Origin: Pedobacter xixiisoli
GTDB taxonomy: Bacteria; Bacteroidota; Bacteroidia; Sphingobacteriales; Sphingobacteriaceae
DNA length: 64,000 nucleotides
Reading direction: 5' to 3'
NCBI RefSeq assembly: GCF_900215335.1
Contig: NZ_OCMT01000003.1
Span: forward strand, 62,001 to 126,000
Shown here: piece by piece, positions 43,737-52,664 of the stretch
How positions within the stretch are numbered: the first letter of the stretch is position 1
How the letters are laid out: every line of letters starts with the position of its first letter
Notes under the pieces: model-generated
Told to the model about the DNA's origin: nothing
Seen by the model: the letters and a program-made list of their open reading frames with translations, nothing else
Databases searched by the model: none
Made by a program: the position numbers and the translations under genes

Positions 43737-44804
43737 ATGGACATCAATTTCAGAATGCTGCCTCTTGCAAGGGAATCGAGAGGCATGACACAATTGGAAT
43801 TGGTTACAAAAGTTCCTAATTTAAGTCAAGGAAATTATTCGAGAATGGAAAAAGGGCTTTTGCCAATTCCTAAAGAAACGCTTGATAATATCTCTAGCGT
43901 TTTAAATTTTCCTGTATCTTTTTTTTGCTATAGCAAGCTTTACACTGATACAGCAGAATATTTTTATCGGAAGAGAGTAACCATGCCAAAGAAGGAACTG
44001 ATTAAACTCGAAGCAAACTTCGACATAATCAGAATTTGGCTGGAGCAACTATTAGGGGATGTTGAAGTGCCTGACCTTTCTTTACCTACAATCGAAGTTG
44101 AGGGGAACAATACGCCTGAAGAGATTGCAAGGAAAATTAGATATGCCATGGGTATTCCCAAGGGGCCGATTGATAAGCTGGTTAGGGTCATAGAACAACA
44201 TGGAATTTTGGTGTATTTTCTGAGACAATCGCCTGATAAATTCGATGGCACAACCATTATTACCTATTCGGGTCAAAGGATAATTGTTATAAATGATAAT
44301 CTTCCAAACTATCGAAAACGCTTCACGATTGCGCATGAGTTCGGACATGTAACTATGCACCTACCGTATTCGCCAATAACAGAGCCCTATCGAGATGTAG
44401 AAAACGAAGCGGATAGATTTGCGGCTGAATTTTTAATGCCAGAAATGGATATTCGCAGAGATTTAATAAGGTTTAAGTATAGTTTGTTGACCGATTTGAA
44501 AAGGTATTGGAAGGTTTCTAAAGCCGCATTGATTAGACGTGCTTATGACCTTAAGTTCATAGACCAGTCAAAATATACGTTTATGATGATCGAGCTTAGT
44601 AGATATGGTGAACGTAGACAAGAAAATTCTGATGTAGATTTGGATCATCCCCTTATCCTTGCCCAAATTATCAAGATATATGGAGAACAACTCAATTATG
44701 ATAAGCAGGACATTTATAACATGATTAGTATAAGTCCGGATGATTTTGATTTTTATATCTTGGGTAAAGATAAGGAGACAAAAAAGCTAAGGATTGTAAT
44801 TTAG
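43737..44804 (+). CDS. XRE-family HTH protein with ImmA/IrrE metallopeptidase domain
   Basis: The 355-residue protein fuses an N-terminal helix-turn-helix (about 5-65: LARESRGMTQLELVTKVPNLSQGNYSRMEKG) to an ImmA/IrrE zinc peptidase domain. The zinc motif is H200-E-F-G-H204, with the third-ligand region ENEADRFAAEFLMP downstream. ImmA-type proteins cleave or inactivate repressors of mobile elements or TA antitoxins. Its position near the left end of the element and next to the 43,037 gene fits control of that gene or of element transfer. A large hairpin terminator follows. Confidence 0.92.
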   Translation: MDINFRMLPLARESRGMTQLELVTKVPNLSQGNYSRMEKGLLPIPKETLDNISSVLNFPVSFFCYSKLYTDTAEYFYRKRVTMPKKELIKLEANFDIIRIWLEQLLGDVEVPDLSLPTIEVEGNNTPEEIARKIRYAMGIPKGPIDKLVRVIEQHGILVYFLRQSPDKFDGTTIITYSGQRIIVINDNLPNYRKRFTIAHEFGHVTMHLPYSPITEPYRDVENEADRFAAEFLMPEMDIRRDLIRFKYSLLTDLKRYWKVSKAALIRRAYDLKFIDQSKYTFMMIELSRYGERRQENSDVDLDHPLILAQIIKIYGEQLNYDKQDIYNMISISPDDFDFYILGKDKETKKLRIVI

Positions 44805-44818
44805 TAAACCTCCCTTCT

Positions 44819-44860
44819 AACCGTAAATGCATCGAATTCATATTCGATGCATTTACGGTT
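44819..44860. terminator. Bidirectional terminator, perfect 19-bp hairpin
   Basis: AACCGTAAATGCATCGAAT (44819-44837) and ATTCGATGCATTTACGGTT (44842-44860) pair perfectly around TCAT. It separates two convergent genes. Confidence 0.85.
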
Positions 44861-44861
44861 A

Positions 44862-45662
44862 TTAAACTTTTATGTAGGCCATTGCCATTTCATAAGCTTC
44901 TTTGTATTTCTCTGGTGAATTTCTTTTAAGATTCGAATTTACCTCTTTCTGGACTTCCTCATCCAGTTCGTATTCCTGTATTCCGAAATTGGCGATAATG
45001 TTTGATAATGGCTGTTTTCCCCATGAGTCTTCGGCATCCCCGTCTGGATGTATTACTACGCTATGGCAAAAACCTAGACTAGAATTACTGTAGGCATCTA
45101 TATATTTTTTCGCTATAATTCCGAAAACAGGAAGATTGGAAATCTCTCTTTTAGCTTCCGCATAGACTGCGCACCATCCAAAATTAAACTGTGCGGCAAT
45201 GTGTGCAGGAATTTCTGGATTTAATCTGATAGGTAACTTATTCAAAAAGTTCCGATTATTAATTATAGCTTCTTTTGCTTTCGCTATTTCAGTTTCTGAA
45301 GGTTTAACTCTTAGTGGCAATGTCATTAATGTTTCTTCACTATAAAATCTTGTTAAAACAATCCCTTTTCCAGTCACTCTTTTTTGGGCAATTGGGGTTA
45401 TGACATAATGCGCAAAAGCCTGTGCTCGCTTCTTTCCTCGGAAATCGTAAACCGTGTCATTATCAACACCCACGTAAACCCGTAAAGACTTCATTTGTTC
45501 TATTGGGTCATTTTCGGAAATGCACCACCAATCAACATGAAGTAACCATCCCGTAATCCTTGAAAGCGCAATGGCAAAATTAACCCCATCCGATAACTCC
45601 CAGCTTTTAAGAAGAGTTTCAGGAAATTCAATGTCAGCCCTTTTTTTCTTTTTCATCTGCAT
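44862..45662 (-). CDS. Hypothetical protein with possible papain-like core
   Basis: No named family is recognised in this 266-residue soluble protein. The C-terminal half has a pattern seen in papain-like peptidases or related toxins: a cysteine after a helix start (FNFGWCAVYAEAKREI, about 168-183), then CHSVVIHPDGDAEDSWG with His and Asp (about 210-226). The N-terminal half repeats the same rhythm (GWLLHVDWWC... RVYVGVDNDTVYDFRG). A Cys-His-Asp triad is therefore conceivable, but this is inference. It stands alone on the minus strand between two strong terminators. The ATG at 45656 is an alternative start. Confidence 0.65.
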   Translation of the reverse strand: MQMKKKKRADIEFPETLLKSWELSDGVNFAIALSRITGWLLHVDWWCISENDPIEQMKSLRVYVGVDNDTVYDFRGKKRAQAFAHYVITPIAQKRVTGKGIVLTRFYSEETLMTLPLRVKPSETEIAKAKEAIINNRNFLNKLPIRLNPEIPAHIAAQFNFGWCAVYAEAKREISNLPVFGIIAKKYIDAYSNSSLGFCHSVVIHPDGDAEDSWGKQPLSNIIANFGIQEYELDEEVQKEVNSNLKRNSPEKYKEAYEMAMAYIKV

Positions 45663-45734
45663 TAATTTATATTCTAATATAATTATTAATCAGACTTGTA
45701 AAAACATTAATAGCACTTAAGGCGCGCAAAAAGA

Positions 45735-45767
45735 AAATGTCCTTTCATCAAAGATGAAAGGACATTT
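45735..45767. terminator. Hairpin terminator, perfect 15-bp stem
   Basis: AAATGTCCTTTCATC (45735-45749) pairs with GATGAAAGGACATTT (45753-45767), flanked by A and T runs on the two sides, so it could act in both directions. It lies upstream of the 44,862 gene and isolates it from the HEPN gene. Confidence 0.8.
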
Positions 45768-46010
45768 TTAACCTAGATTTTCCCAAAAGGCTCCCAAATC
45801 TCTTTTAGCTAAGTTTTCTAAAATACTACTTGTATCTTGTGAGTGACGATACGAGTACCGTAAAAATTCCCACTGCAATCCAAACTTTCAAGCGATTTAC
45901 CCTCCGTAGAGGCAAAAGCGGGAACTGGTGCGGACAAGAGCGTGGGCGTTCCGCAGGCCGAAAATGAGCGAGGGGAAAACTCAATCTAAAATCACTTTAA
46001 GATATTGCTA
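45768..46010. other. Intergenic stretch after the HEPN gene, nothing coding seen
   Basis: About 240 bp. It becomes richer in G+C toward the right (around 45,915-45,975). No hairpin or frame stands out. It may be a junction between sequence blocks of different origin. Confidence 0.35.
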
Positions 46011-47651
46011 TTATTCGTTAGATGCCAGTGCCTTCGCCTCGTTAATGAACAACAACGTTCGCCTATACAATTCCCATTCGTTACCCCAATTGTAGCTTTC
46101 GTACTTACCGTAGCGTGCCATCGACTGACCTTCCGACAGTAGCGCAAACATCGTCCTATCAGCTTCCAACAATCTTGGGAAACACAGACTTACCGTAGGC
46201 CAGAACATGGCGCATATATTCAACAGGTGTCCAATTCGGTGCATATTGGGACTATATTGAAGGTATCTGAAGATCAGCCCCAAACAGTTTTGTTCTACAG
46301 CTTGGCACATTGCCGAAAAGGCAAGTACCATGTGTCCCTCATCCAAGAGTTCGCCAGAACTATTACAGAGTACATCAGCTCTTGTAATCCTGTAGCCCAT
46401 GCTCTGTTTTAATTTATCAGCACTATATCTGATAATATCAGATGCGATCATTTTCGGAGGGATCTCATTTCCCACCAGCAATTTGCCCGAAGTGGCAATG
46501 GTATGGAAAAAAATATGCCCCTTGCGTACCGCTGTAGAGAATTCCGCCTCATTATGTATCAGGAGCAGCACCGATATGTAATCGCCATATTTGTTCTGTA
46601 TATGATGCTGGATGTCATGACTGTAGGGATAAACAACCTCACTGACGACCAATAGATCATAGTGTATGCCATTTTTTAGGCTTCTGTCAATACTATCGAA
46701 TATGCCGTCCTTTGTGCAATTGGATGTACGCATGCCTATCTGATAAATGACACTAGGTTTAAGATATTGCGAAATGATCTCCAATATACCTGTCATTTCC
46801 TCTCCACAGGTTTGCTGTTCTTTACTTTCCAAAACCTGCAAAGGTATTTTGATATCACTTGGTATATGTGTGGCAATGCTATCCGCCTTTGAAAGTAGGA
46901 TTTCCATCTCTGCTTCTACAGCATTACGGAATTCCTCCGCTAACAGATACACCGCCTTTACATCTATTCCTTCGGCAGAAAATCCGCTCTCGTACCTCAC
47001 CGCAGAATAGGCCTTGTCCAGCTTTTCCAACAGTCCACGGTCGAATGTGCTATCGCTAGGTATGATCCTGATTTCTGGCATCATAGAACGCAGGAACTTT
47101 AGATGTTGGCTAATGTTGTGCGTCCGTTTCTCCCGTCCACACATACCGATCTCCAAAGCCCGACAGCTCAATTCGCACACCTGATGCAACATAAATAATG
47201 CTACAGCGGCATCAGTATTTTCGATAAAGAACTTTGCGCCCCTATCGAACGAGGCGATGCGTGACATCGCCGCCCTAAAATTTGCCTCGGCCTCGGCAAA
47301 CCATTTTTTGATCATGTCTTCGGAAAACGTTGGCATTTCATCAGCTCCACTGGCCTCATATAACATATTGGACACATCGCAATAGACCAGATGGTAGATA
47401 CTGCCCTCTCTCTGCAATTTCCTGATCTCACTTCTGTCATAGATCTTATAGGTCAAGTCCTCATCCTGTTTGATCGCCATCCTGACGAAAGGCTCGAGTT
47501 CCCCGATTTTGATGCCATCTGACGATGATGCTATAATAATAAGGTGGAAACAATTTCTTCCACCGTGCAGATATTCCATTCCGTAGATGCGCTCTACTGC
47601 TATCGCATCGGCAATCTGCCCTGCAATAGCGATCTTTTGTTGCTTTTCCAT
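46011..47651 (-). CDS. Large HEPN-domain protein
   Basis: The 546-residue protein contains a HEPN-like four-helix domain at about 110-200. Its pattern is WFAEAEANFRAAM...LFMLHQVCELSCRALEIG, followed by REKRTH, which fits the RX4-6H RNase motif. A second helical block near 430-500 (FSAMCQAVEQNCLGLIFRYL...MHRIGHLL) looks like a repeat of the domain. The N-terminus and the middle (YDLLVVSEVVYPYSHDIQHH) may be nucleotidyltransferase-like, but no GS...DxD motif is visible. HEPN proteins are often toxins or antiviral RNases. It sits 5 bp after the 47,657 gene in one operon. Confidence 0.75.
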   Translation of the reverse strand: MEKQQKIAIAGQIADAIAVERIYGMEYLHGGRNCFHLIIIASSSDGIKIGELEPFVRMAIKQDEDLTYKIYDRSEIRKLQREGSIYHLVYCDVSNMLYEASGADEMPTFSEDMIKKWFAEAEANFRAAMSRIASFDRGAKFFIENTDAAVALFMLHQVCELSCRALEIGMCGREKRTHNISQHLKFLRSMMPEIRIIPSDSTFDRGLLEKLDKAYSAVRYESGFSAEGIDVKAVYLLAEEFRNAVEAEMEILLSKADSIATHIPSDIKIPLQVLESKEQQTCGEEMTGILEIISQYLKPSVIYQIGMRTSNCTKDGIFDSIDRSLKNGIHYDLLVVSEVVYPYSHDIQHHIQNKYGDYISVLLLIHNEAEFSTAVRKGHIFFHTIATSGKLLVGNEIPPKMIASDIIRYSADKLKQSMGYRITRADVLCNSSGELLDEGHMVLAFSAMCQAVEQNCLGLIFRYLQYSPNMHRIGHLLNICAMFWPTVSLCFPRLLEADRTMFALLSEGQSMARYGKYESYNWGNEWELYRRTLLFINEAKALASNE

Positions 47652-47656
47652 AATTC

Positions 47657-48340
47657 CTAGCTACTTACCTTTTCGTATGTAATCTTTCTTCCCTCATTAG
47701 ATTTATTGAACGATAGCTTGGGGTAGCTAGTCCTTGAAGTCATTTCGCAAAGCACCTTCATGACATGACGGGGCATGATATCCAGTTCAGTCAATAGACA
47801 GCAATGCTGATAGATTTCGATCGGCTCTTTAGGGACAGGCCAGTTATCTTCGAGTTCCACATCGAGTATCTTGCTTATCTCATCCCATTTCTGTACCTCG
47901 CTCTGCGGAAAAGGAAGATGGTCTGGATTTCGTTCAAAGAGCTTGAAGACCAATCTTTCCGCACCAATACTATCCAATAGGTAAAGGGCATGTTCTATCA
48001 ATTTCCTGCGCTTAGTCCGAACCATATGGCAAAGACAGTCGCCAGTCGCAATGTCCGAACTGAAAAGGATAAAGCTGCCTAGGGATTTCTCCCCGAGAGC
48101 GGAAAGGATACCCATGAGCATACCTATAGTTATTTTCTTGCGGGCAAGCCTTTCGAACCTGCCCACAGGGTCGCTATCCAGGCCCATAATGAACGATACC
48201 TCATCTGGAGCATATCCCTTTGATATCCTGAGCAACATGATACCGTACAGTACATTCACATCCGCTAGGGAGAGTTCTGCCTTGTAGTGGCCTACACGTT
48301 GCACTTTGCCACCGAGCAATCTGTCATCTTGATTTTCCAT
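47657..48340 (-). CDS. Hypothetical protein with degenerate HTH, operon partner of the HEPN gene
   Basis: The 227-residue protein begins with a putative helix-turn-helix (VLYGIMLLRISKGYAPDEVSFIMGLDSDPVGRFERLAR, about 30-68). The rest is helical and carries cysteines in CLCHMV and HCCLL. No family is recognised. It starts an operon with the HEPN gene downstream (5-bp spacing) and is divergent from the XRE gene at 48,466. The arrangement suggests a regulator or antitoxin for the HEPN protein, which is inference. Confidence 0.65.
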   Translation of the reverse strand: MENQDDRLLGGKVQRVGHYKAELSLADVNVLYGIMLLRISKGYAPDEVSFIMGLDSDPVGRFERLARKKITIGMLMGILSALGEKSLGSFILFSSDIATGDCLCHMVRTKRRKLIEHALYLLDSIGAERLVFKLFERNPDHLPFPQSEVQKWDEISKILDVELEDNWPVPKEPIEIYQHCCLLTELDIMPRHVMKVLCEMTSRTSYPKLSFNKSNEGRKITYEKVSS

Positions 48341-48465
48341 TGTATTTAGAATTAGTTAATAATCCTAAAGTTCGAATGGCCATTTGCCGTAACCTACCAA
48401 TTATATTGGTATCTTACCAACGAACCGTAGTTCCGTACTATTTCAGAATTTATTATATTTGCTTT

Positions 48466-48846
48466 ATGGAAACGCCTACAAAATCTAACAAAGTGCATCT
48501 CGGCAGGAAGATCAGCCGCATCAGGGAAATACGTGGTATCAAACAGGATCATCTAGCCATTGAACTTGGCGTAAGCCAACAGACTATCTCAAAAATTGAG
48601 CAAAGTGAGGAAGTAGATGATGCAACTTTAGAAAAGATTGCTACCGCATTAGGCATCACGATCGAAGGAATAAAAAACTTTACTGAGGAAGCTGTATTTA
48701 ATTACTTTAATAATTTCCACGATAGTAGTACAGGAGATTTTCGCCAACACTGCACGTTCAATCCTATAGATAAAGTTGTAGAACTATATGAGCGTTTACT
48801 TGCAAGCGAGCGTGAGAAGATTGAATTGTTCAAAAAAGATAGATAA
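48466..48846 (+). CDS. XRE-family transcriptional regulator
   Basis: The 126-residue protein has a canonical helix-turn-helix: LGRKISRIREIRGIKQDHLAIELGVSQQTISKIEQSEEVDDATLEKIA in its N-terminal half. The C-terminal tail (VVELYERLLASEREKIELFKKD) may mediate dimerisation. The frame is open from 48340, but the ATG at 48466 gives the normal domain start. A TATATTTG -7 box at 48,454-48,461 sits just before it, implying a very short leader. It is divergent from the 47,657/HEPN operon and is its likely repressor. Confidence 0.9.
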   Translation: METPTKSNKVHLGRKISRIREIRGIKQDHLAIELGVSQQTISKIEQSEEVDDATLEKIATALGITIEGIKNFTEEAVFNYFNNFHDSSTGDFRQHCTFNPIDKVVELYERLLASEREKIELFKKDR

Positions 48847-48865
48847 AATAATAGTTTTAATAAAA

Positions 48866-48900
48866 CAAAAGAGACAGCTCAGATCAGGCTGTCTCTTTTG
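48866..48900. terminator. Bidirectional hairpin terminator
   Basis: CAAAAGAGACAGC (48866-48878) and GCTGTCTCTTTTG (48888-48900) pair perfectly around a 9-base loop, between the convergent XRE and RadC genes. Confidence 0.88.
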
Positions 48901-48920
48901 TTTTCGGACGCATCGTACAA

Positions 48921-49379
48921 TCACATATACGCTTCTTCGGCCATACTGAGGTAACCATTTTCACTGATGATCAGATGGTCATGGATTTCTATTTCCAAAA
49001 TCTTACCAGCTTGCTTGATCTTTTCGGTCAACCTTAAATCTTCATGGGATGGTTTCAGGTTTCCGCTAGGATGATTGTGGCAGAGGATAATACTTGTTGC
49101 GGTAGCCTTCAATGCAATTGAGAAAAGTACCCTGCTATCTATCACGGTAGATCCGCCACCGCCTGTTGAAAGGTTGACGATGCCAAGCACCCTGTTATTC
49201 CTGTTAAGCAGTATCATCTTGGCCTGTTCTATAAAACTGATCAGGTTCATATCCCAGCTATCTAACATTACCCGATAGGCTTGTTCGGATGTACTGATCT
49301 GTGGTCTTTCCTGAGCTTTGAAATGTGGTCTGTAGCTTAGTTGCACTTCGGCAACCTTGAAGATTTCTTTCTGTTCCAT
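48921..49379 (-). CDS. RadC-type JAB/MPN domain protein
   Basis: The 152-residue protein is a short RadC consisting of the JAMM domain only. The zinc motif is visible as CHNHPSGNLKPSHED, preceded by VLFSIALKATATSIIL and followed by EIEIHDHLIISENGYLS. Chromosomal RadC proteins carry an extra N-terminal helix-hairpin-helix; the short form is typical of Bacteroidota mobile elements. The role is uncertain: DNA metabolism during transfer, or counter-defence. It ends at the terminator shared with the XRE gene. Confidence 0.92.
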   Translation of the reverse strand: MEQKEIFKVAEVQLSYRPHFKAQERPQISTSEQAYRVMLDSWDMNLISFIEQAKMILLNRNNRVLGIVNLSTGGGGSTVIDSRVLFSIALKATATSIILCHNHPSGNLKPSHEDLRLTEKIKQAGKILEIEIHDHLIISENGYLSMAEEAYM

Positions 49380-49564
49380 TGTTAATGTATTTAAATTAAT
49401 GAATGGAAGCCTTCAATCTTTTTGTCCAACTAAGCAAAGGAGGAACGGAATAAATGGGTTGGAGCGCAATGGCCATGAGCGTTTATGCCGTAGTTCCTTT
49501 AGGCGTGTTGGACAGAAAGGTTAATTTTGTGGAAGTTATTAATTGGGATTTTCATCCCTATATA

Positions 49565-50608
49565 CTAATCTGGAGTGTTTTCCACTTTGTCGGGTTTGTA
49601 GTCGACCTGGAACAATCGATCCTCTCTGACACATGTAAAAATTCTAGCAAGCATTTTGAAACGTATCGCATTGATCACGCTCATCTTTGGTTTGCCATCT
49701 ACCACTGTCCTCCGATGAAAATAGCTGGCGAGTTCCGGGTCAAATCTTTTTGCAGAAACTGCGCAGGTGTGCATTAGGGACTTCATTTGTCTATTTGAAT
49801 GCTTTGAGACACGCGTCCTTAATCTAACTGATGTACCGGATTTATATTCGAATGGGGCTACGCCACAATAACATGCAAATTTTTTGTGGTCGTTGATGTC
49901 GAGGAACTCATTTGTCGTCAGTATAATTTTTAGGGCTGTAACATCGCCTACACCTTTGAGAGAAGTGATAATGGCCATGAGCCTATTGAGCCTTTCATCT
50001 GATTTCCAAAGCTTCCTGATATAATCTTCAATGCCAATGATATCATTAGCTAGTGATGACAGCGTTCCCTCACACAACTTCTTGTTTACATCGGAAGCTG
50101 TTTTCTGGATAAAGGAGGTTTCTTCACCCAAAGGTGTCCTCAGGGATGTCTGTACCGAAATAAGTCTTTCCCGCAAAGCGGTCAACCTCGTCAACTCTAA
50201 AATTATCGGACGTTTTACCTGCCTCAATAGAAGTTCGTCCCTACTTTTGAGAAGATATCTGGCAATCCTTTGGGAATCCAGTTTGTCATTTTTCCCTCTG
50301 ATCGTTCCCAAAGAATTTTTAATATGTAGGGCGTTCTGGACTATAACATTTGCTTTGATCTTTTCCAGAACTGCCAAAAGATGATTACAGTATATGCCCG
50401 TCTGTTCCATTCCGAAGACTGAACTACGGATACTTACACCGTGCTCCTGTTTAGCAGCCTTAATGAAATTTTGGATTTCGTATGTGTTATTACCAATTTT
50501 ATAATGTGCTAAAGTTGTCCTCCTGAACATCATGGTGATATCCAGGTCATTCTTGGACACGTCAACGCCGAAGAAATGGTCAAATCGCCAATTTTTTATT
50601 TTTAACAT
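49565..50608 (-). mobile_element. IS110-family transposase
   Basis: The 347-residue recombinase has the DEDD catalytic core in the N-terminal half: Asp in FGVDVSKNDLD, Glu in FGMEQTGIY, and the Asp pair in GKNDKLDSQRIA. The C-terminal Transposase_20 half carries LKGVGDVTALKI, then FACYCGVAPFEYKSGTSVRL with the conserved serine. All parts are intact, so the element could be active. No terminal inverted repeats are evident, as expected for this family. It interrupts the space between the radC and relaxase genes. The element ends cannot be fixed without an empty-site comparison. Confidence 0.93.
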
Positions 50609-51074
50609 CTTCCCGATAGCTTAATTCAATCTACCAATCAGCCTTTTCTAGGCAATTGAGTGTCTTTTATAAACAGCCAAAATGGAAAATTCGTATTGAT
50701 GTAGTCGAGAAAGAAAAATATTTATACCTGAGAATTATTAACTGCTCTATGGTACTTTGACGTATTGAGAAAATTTCAAATGTAAGATTACACCTCTTCT
50801 ACGGTCGGGACTTTAGCTTTTTATTAGGTCATACCTTTGCTATTTGTAAGTCATCCCAACCGCACTGATATTGCTCGATGTTCCATTCGTGCTCCCTAAT
50901 AGGTCTTTCCTCGGAGGTTCTATAATTCTGTCGGATACAAGGAAATCAGAAAGAGGTGTCGTTGTGTAATTTAACTAAACTAAAATTTTCCAGAGGGAAT
51001 ACAAAATTTCCCCTTGTATCAACGCTATTTTCCAATACAACATAAGCTAGTACCTGTATCAAAAAACTTCAGGT
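50609..51074 (-). ncRNA. Noncoding region upstream of the IS110 transposase, probable bridge RNA locus
   Basis: About 460 bp without a gene lie between the transposase start and the relaxase gene. IS110-group elements encode a structured bridge RNA upstream of the transposase that pairs with target and donor DNA. Some of this stretch should therefore be the element's left end and bridge RNA. By eye it has scattered short complementary segments, but I cannot draw the two internal loops. The exact RNA limits are unknown. Confidence 0.4.
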
Positions 51075-52028
51075 TTACCTAACTAATCCCTGATCGATAC
51101 CCTGTTTTTTGCGTTTGCGCTTTTTCAACTGATCAGGAATTTGCGCCTCTGGCTCTGTAGTCGGATGTAGAAGCAATTCAAATAGTTCCACACCTCCAGC
51201 TTTGAAGAAAATATCCTTAGTGGAAGACTTTCCAGTTGCAATCTCGCTCGCAATATCATTTTTTAAAGTGTTGATCGGAACATTTTCAAAGATTTTCTCT
51301 AGGAAGTCCAATTGTTTTCTCTGCTCAACAATGCCATTCTTTAGGATATTGGCATAAACCATTTTATCTTTTAACTGTCTATCGAAATCAAATGTCCTAT
51401 CGAACAAATCCTCGCCACATTGTTTGAAAGCAACACGATTGAACTGTCCAAGCTTTCTGAAATGCGCTTCATTTCTACCCCTAGAATTGTTCATCGGACT
51501 GAGTTTGATACTGTTTGTCACATCCTTTCGGCTGACTATGATCTGCACGTGCAACTGGTTTCCATCCTTCAGCTCGCCCCGCTTTTTCTTGCCACTTATG
51601 ACTTCCTTATCCTTAAAGCCATAATAGCGATGGTTTTCGATCTTTCCAAACCATAACAGGTCTTTCGACGAATTCACTCCCTCTCGTTTGAAATTTCGGG
51701 CATATTCATCCATCAATCTTTCTGAATACGATTTCAGTTGATCTTTTATATCCATTTCGACATATTTTTCAGCAAGGTGCTTTAGCTCCTTTTGGCTGGG
51801 GTTGATATTGATCAGAAAGAATTTCGCATCGCCCTTTCCAAGTTTGGCAACATTTCCGTCTATTACTTGCCGAACCTCATAAGGTTCAAATCTACTGCCC
51901 ACATGATTGAACCAATATTCAGGTTCTGATTTGTAGTCCAACCTATTCTCCTTTTCCAGATAATGCACCAGTTCTCCACTGCTGCCTTTATTCTTTGCAG
52001 TTTTGCTGTCTGTAATGTTGATATACAT
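51075..52028 (-). CDS. Relaxase-like mobilization protein (DUF5712 type)
   Basis: The 317-residue protein begins MYINITDSKTAKNKGSSGELVHYLEKENR and matches the DUF5712 group found in Bacteroidota mobilization regions. A relaxase-like strand with a histidine is visible (GNQLHVQIIVSRKD, about 180-193), followed by SPMNNSRGRNEAHFRKLGQFNRVAF. The C-terminus is basic (LKKRKRKKQG). It would nick the oriT and lead transfer. It is the last gene of a three-gene minus-strand cluster, starting 1-2 bp after the preceding stop. The nicking tyrosine cannot be assigned by eye. Confidence 0.78.
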   Translation of the reverse strand: MYINITDSKTAKNKGSSGELVHYLEKENRLDYKSEPEYWFNHVGSRFEPYEVRQVIDGNVAKLGKGDAKFFLININPSQKELKHLAEKYVEMDIKDQLKSYSERLMDEYARNFKREGVNSSKDLLWFGKIENHRYYGFKDKEVISGKKKRGELKDGNQLHVQIIVSRKDVTNSIKLSPMNNSRGRNEAHFRKLGQFNRVAFKQCGEDLFDRTFDFDRQLKDKMVYANILKNGIVEQRKQLDFLEKIFENVPINTLKNDIASEIATGKSSTKDIFFKAGGVELFELLLHPTTEPEAQIPDQLKKRKRKKQGIDQGLVR

Positions 52029-52029
52029 C

Positions 52030-52305
52030 TCACAATAAATCTAATTCCTTACGTGCCCTGATTGCGAGTTCCTCCTTATCCTTTGCCGAGCTCATCAGGC
52101 CTAAACCTTCCCGTTCCCTGACATATCGGTTAAGGATCATGGCACATTTCTGTTTCAGGAGTATTTTGGTTTCCGCTTTTTTCTCGATATAACCGAGGGT
52201 CTCTTTTACAGATGATAGTCCTTTCATATGGCTGGATTGATTTGAAAGTACCTGATCGTTGTGTTTCAGCACTTGACTGTTGAATGAAGAAGCGATCTTT
52301 TTCAA
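52030..52305 (-). CDS. Small mobilization-cluster protein
   Basis: The 91-residue protein is helical and charged (SVKETLGYIEKKAETKILLKQKC, AMILNRYVREREGLGLMSSAK, DKEELAIRARKELDLL). It lies between the BfmA/BtgA-like gene and the relaxase gene with very tight spacing on both sides, so it is probably a relaxosome accessory. No ATG fits; TTG at 52305 is the likely start, with an internal ATG (MKGLSS) as a shorter option. No family name is certain. Confidence 0.6.
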   Translation of the reverse strand: MKKIASSFNSQVLKHNDQVLSNQSSHMKGLSSVKETLGYIEKKAETKILLKQKCAMILNRYVREREGLGLMSSAKDKEELAIRARKELDLL

Positions 52306-52316
52306 TATTTCCAGTA

Positions 52317-52583
52317 TTAAAGTAGTTCCCCTTTGATAGGAATCAATAGATCTTTCTCTTGCGTTCTTATGTAACCGATGCTGTCCTTTTGTCCCTTGAC
52401 GATGGTGTTCTTTAACAGTTCATCATTCATGTCTTTCGGGTCTTTCTTGCTACGATAGAAATAATCTATCATCTGTGATAATACCTGACGCTTAGATCGC
52501 CCCAATTTACTTGCGATCTTTTCAAACTTGACAGCATCAGCAATCGAATATTTAACTGTTCTCAATGTTTCCTGCATATTCAT
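52317..52583 (-). CDS. BfmA/BtgA-family mobilization protein
   Basis: The 88-residue protein matches the BfmA/BtgA pattern: a ribbon-helix-helix-like N-terminus (TVKYSIADAVKFEKIASKLGRSKRQVLSQMIDYF), followed by SKKDPKDMNDELLKNTIVKG. Such proteins bind the oriT and recruit the relaxase. It is the first gene of the mobilization cluster, directly next to the hairpin-rich region at 52,665-52,769. The start is the ATG at 52583 or 52577. Confidence 0.85.
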   Translation of the reverse strand: MNMQETLRTVKYSIADAVKFEKIASKLGRSKRQVLSQMIDYFYRSKKDPKDMNDELLKNTIVKGQKDSIGYIRTQEKDLLIPIKGELL

Positions 52584-52664
52584 CTACCTATATATCCATA
52601 TATTATCCGTCCAGAACCCCTCGTAAGGTTCCTTTTTCGCACTTGAATGCTCTTTGAGAGTGGT

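Noticed and set aside
43964..44360. Two minus-strand frames inside the XRE-ImmA gene
   Set aside because: Both are shadows of the clearly conserved metallopeptidase domain on the plus strand.
49454..49777. Plus-strand frame of 107 codons before the IS110 gene
   Set aside because: Its second half is antisense to the conserved transposase C-terminus, and its first half shows no known motif.
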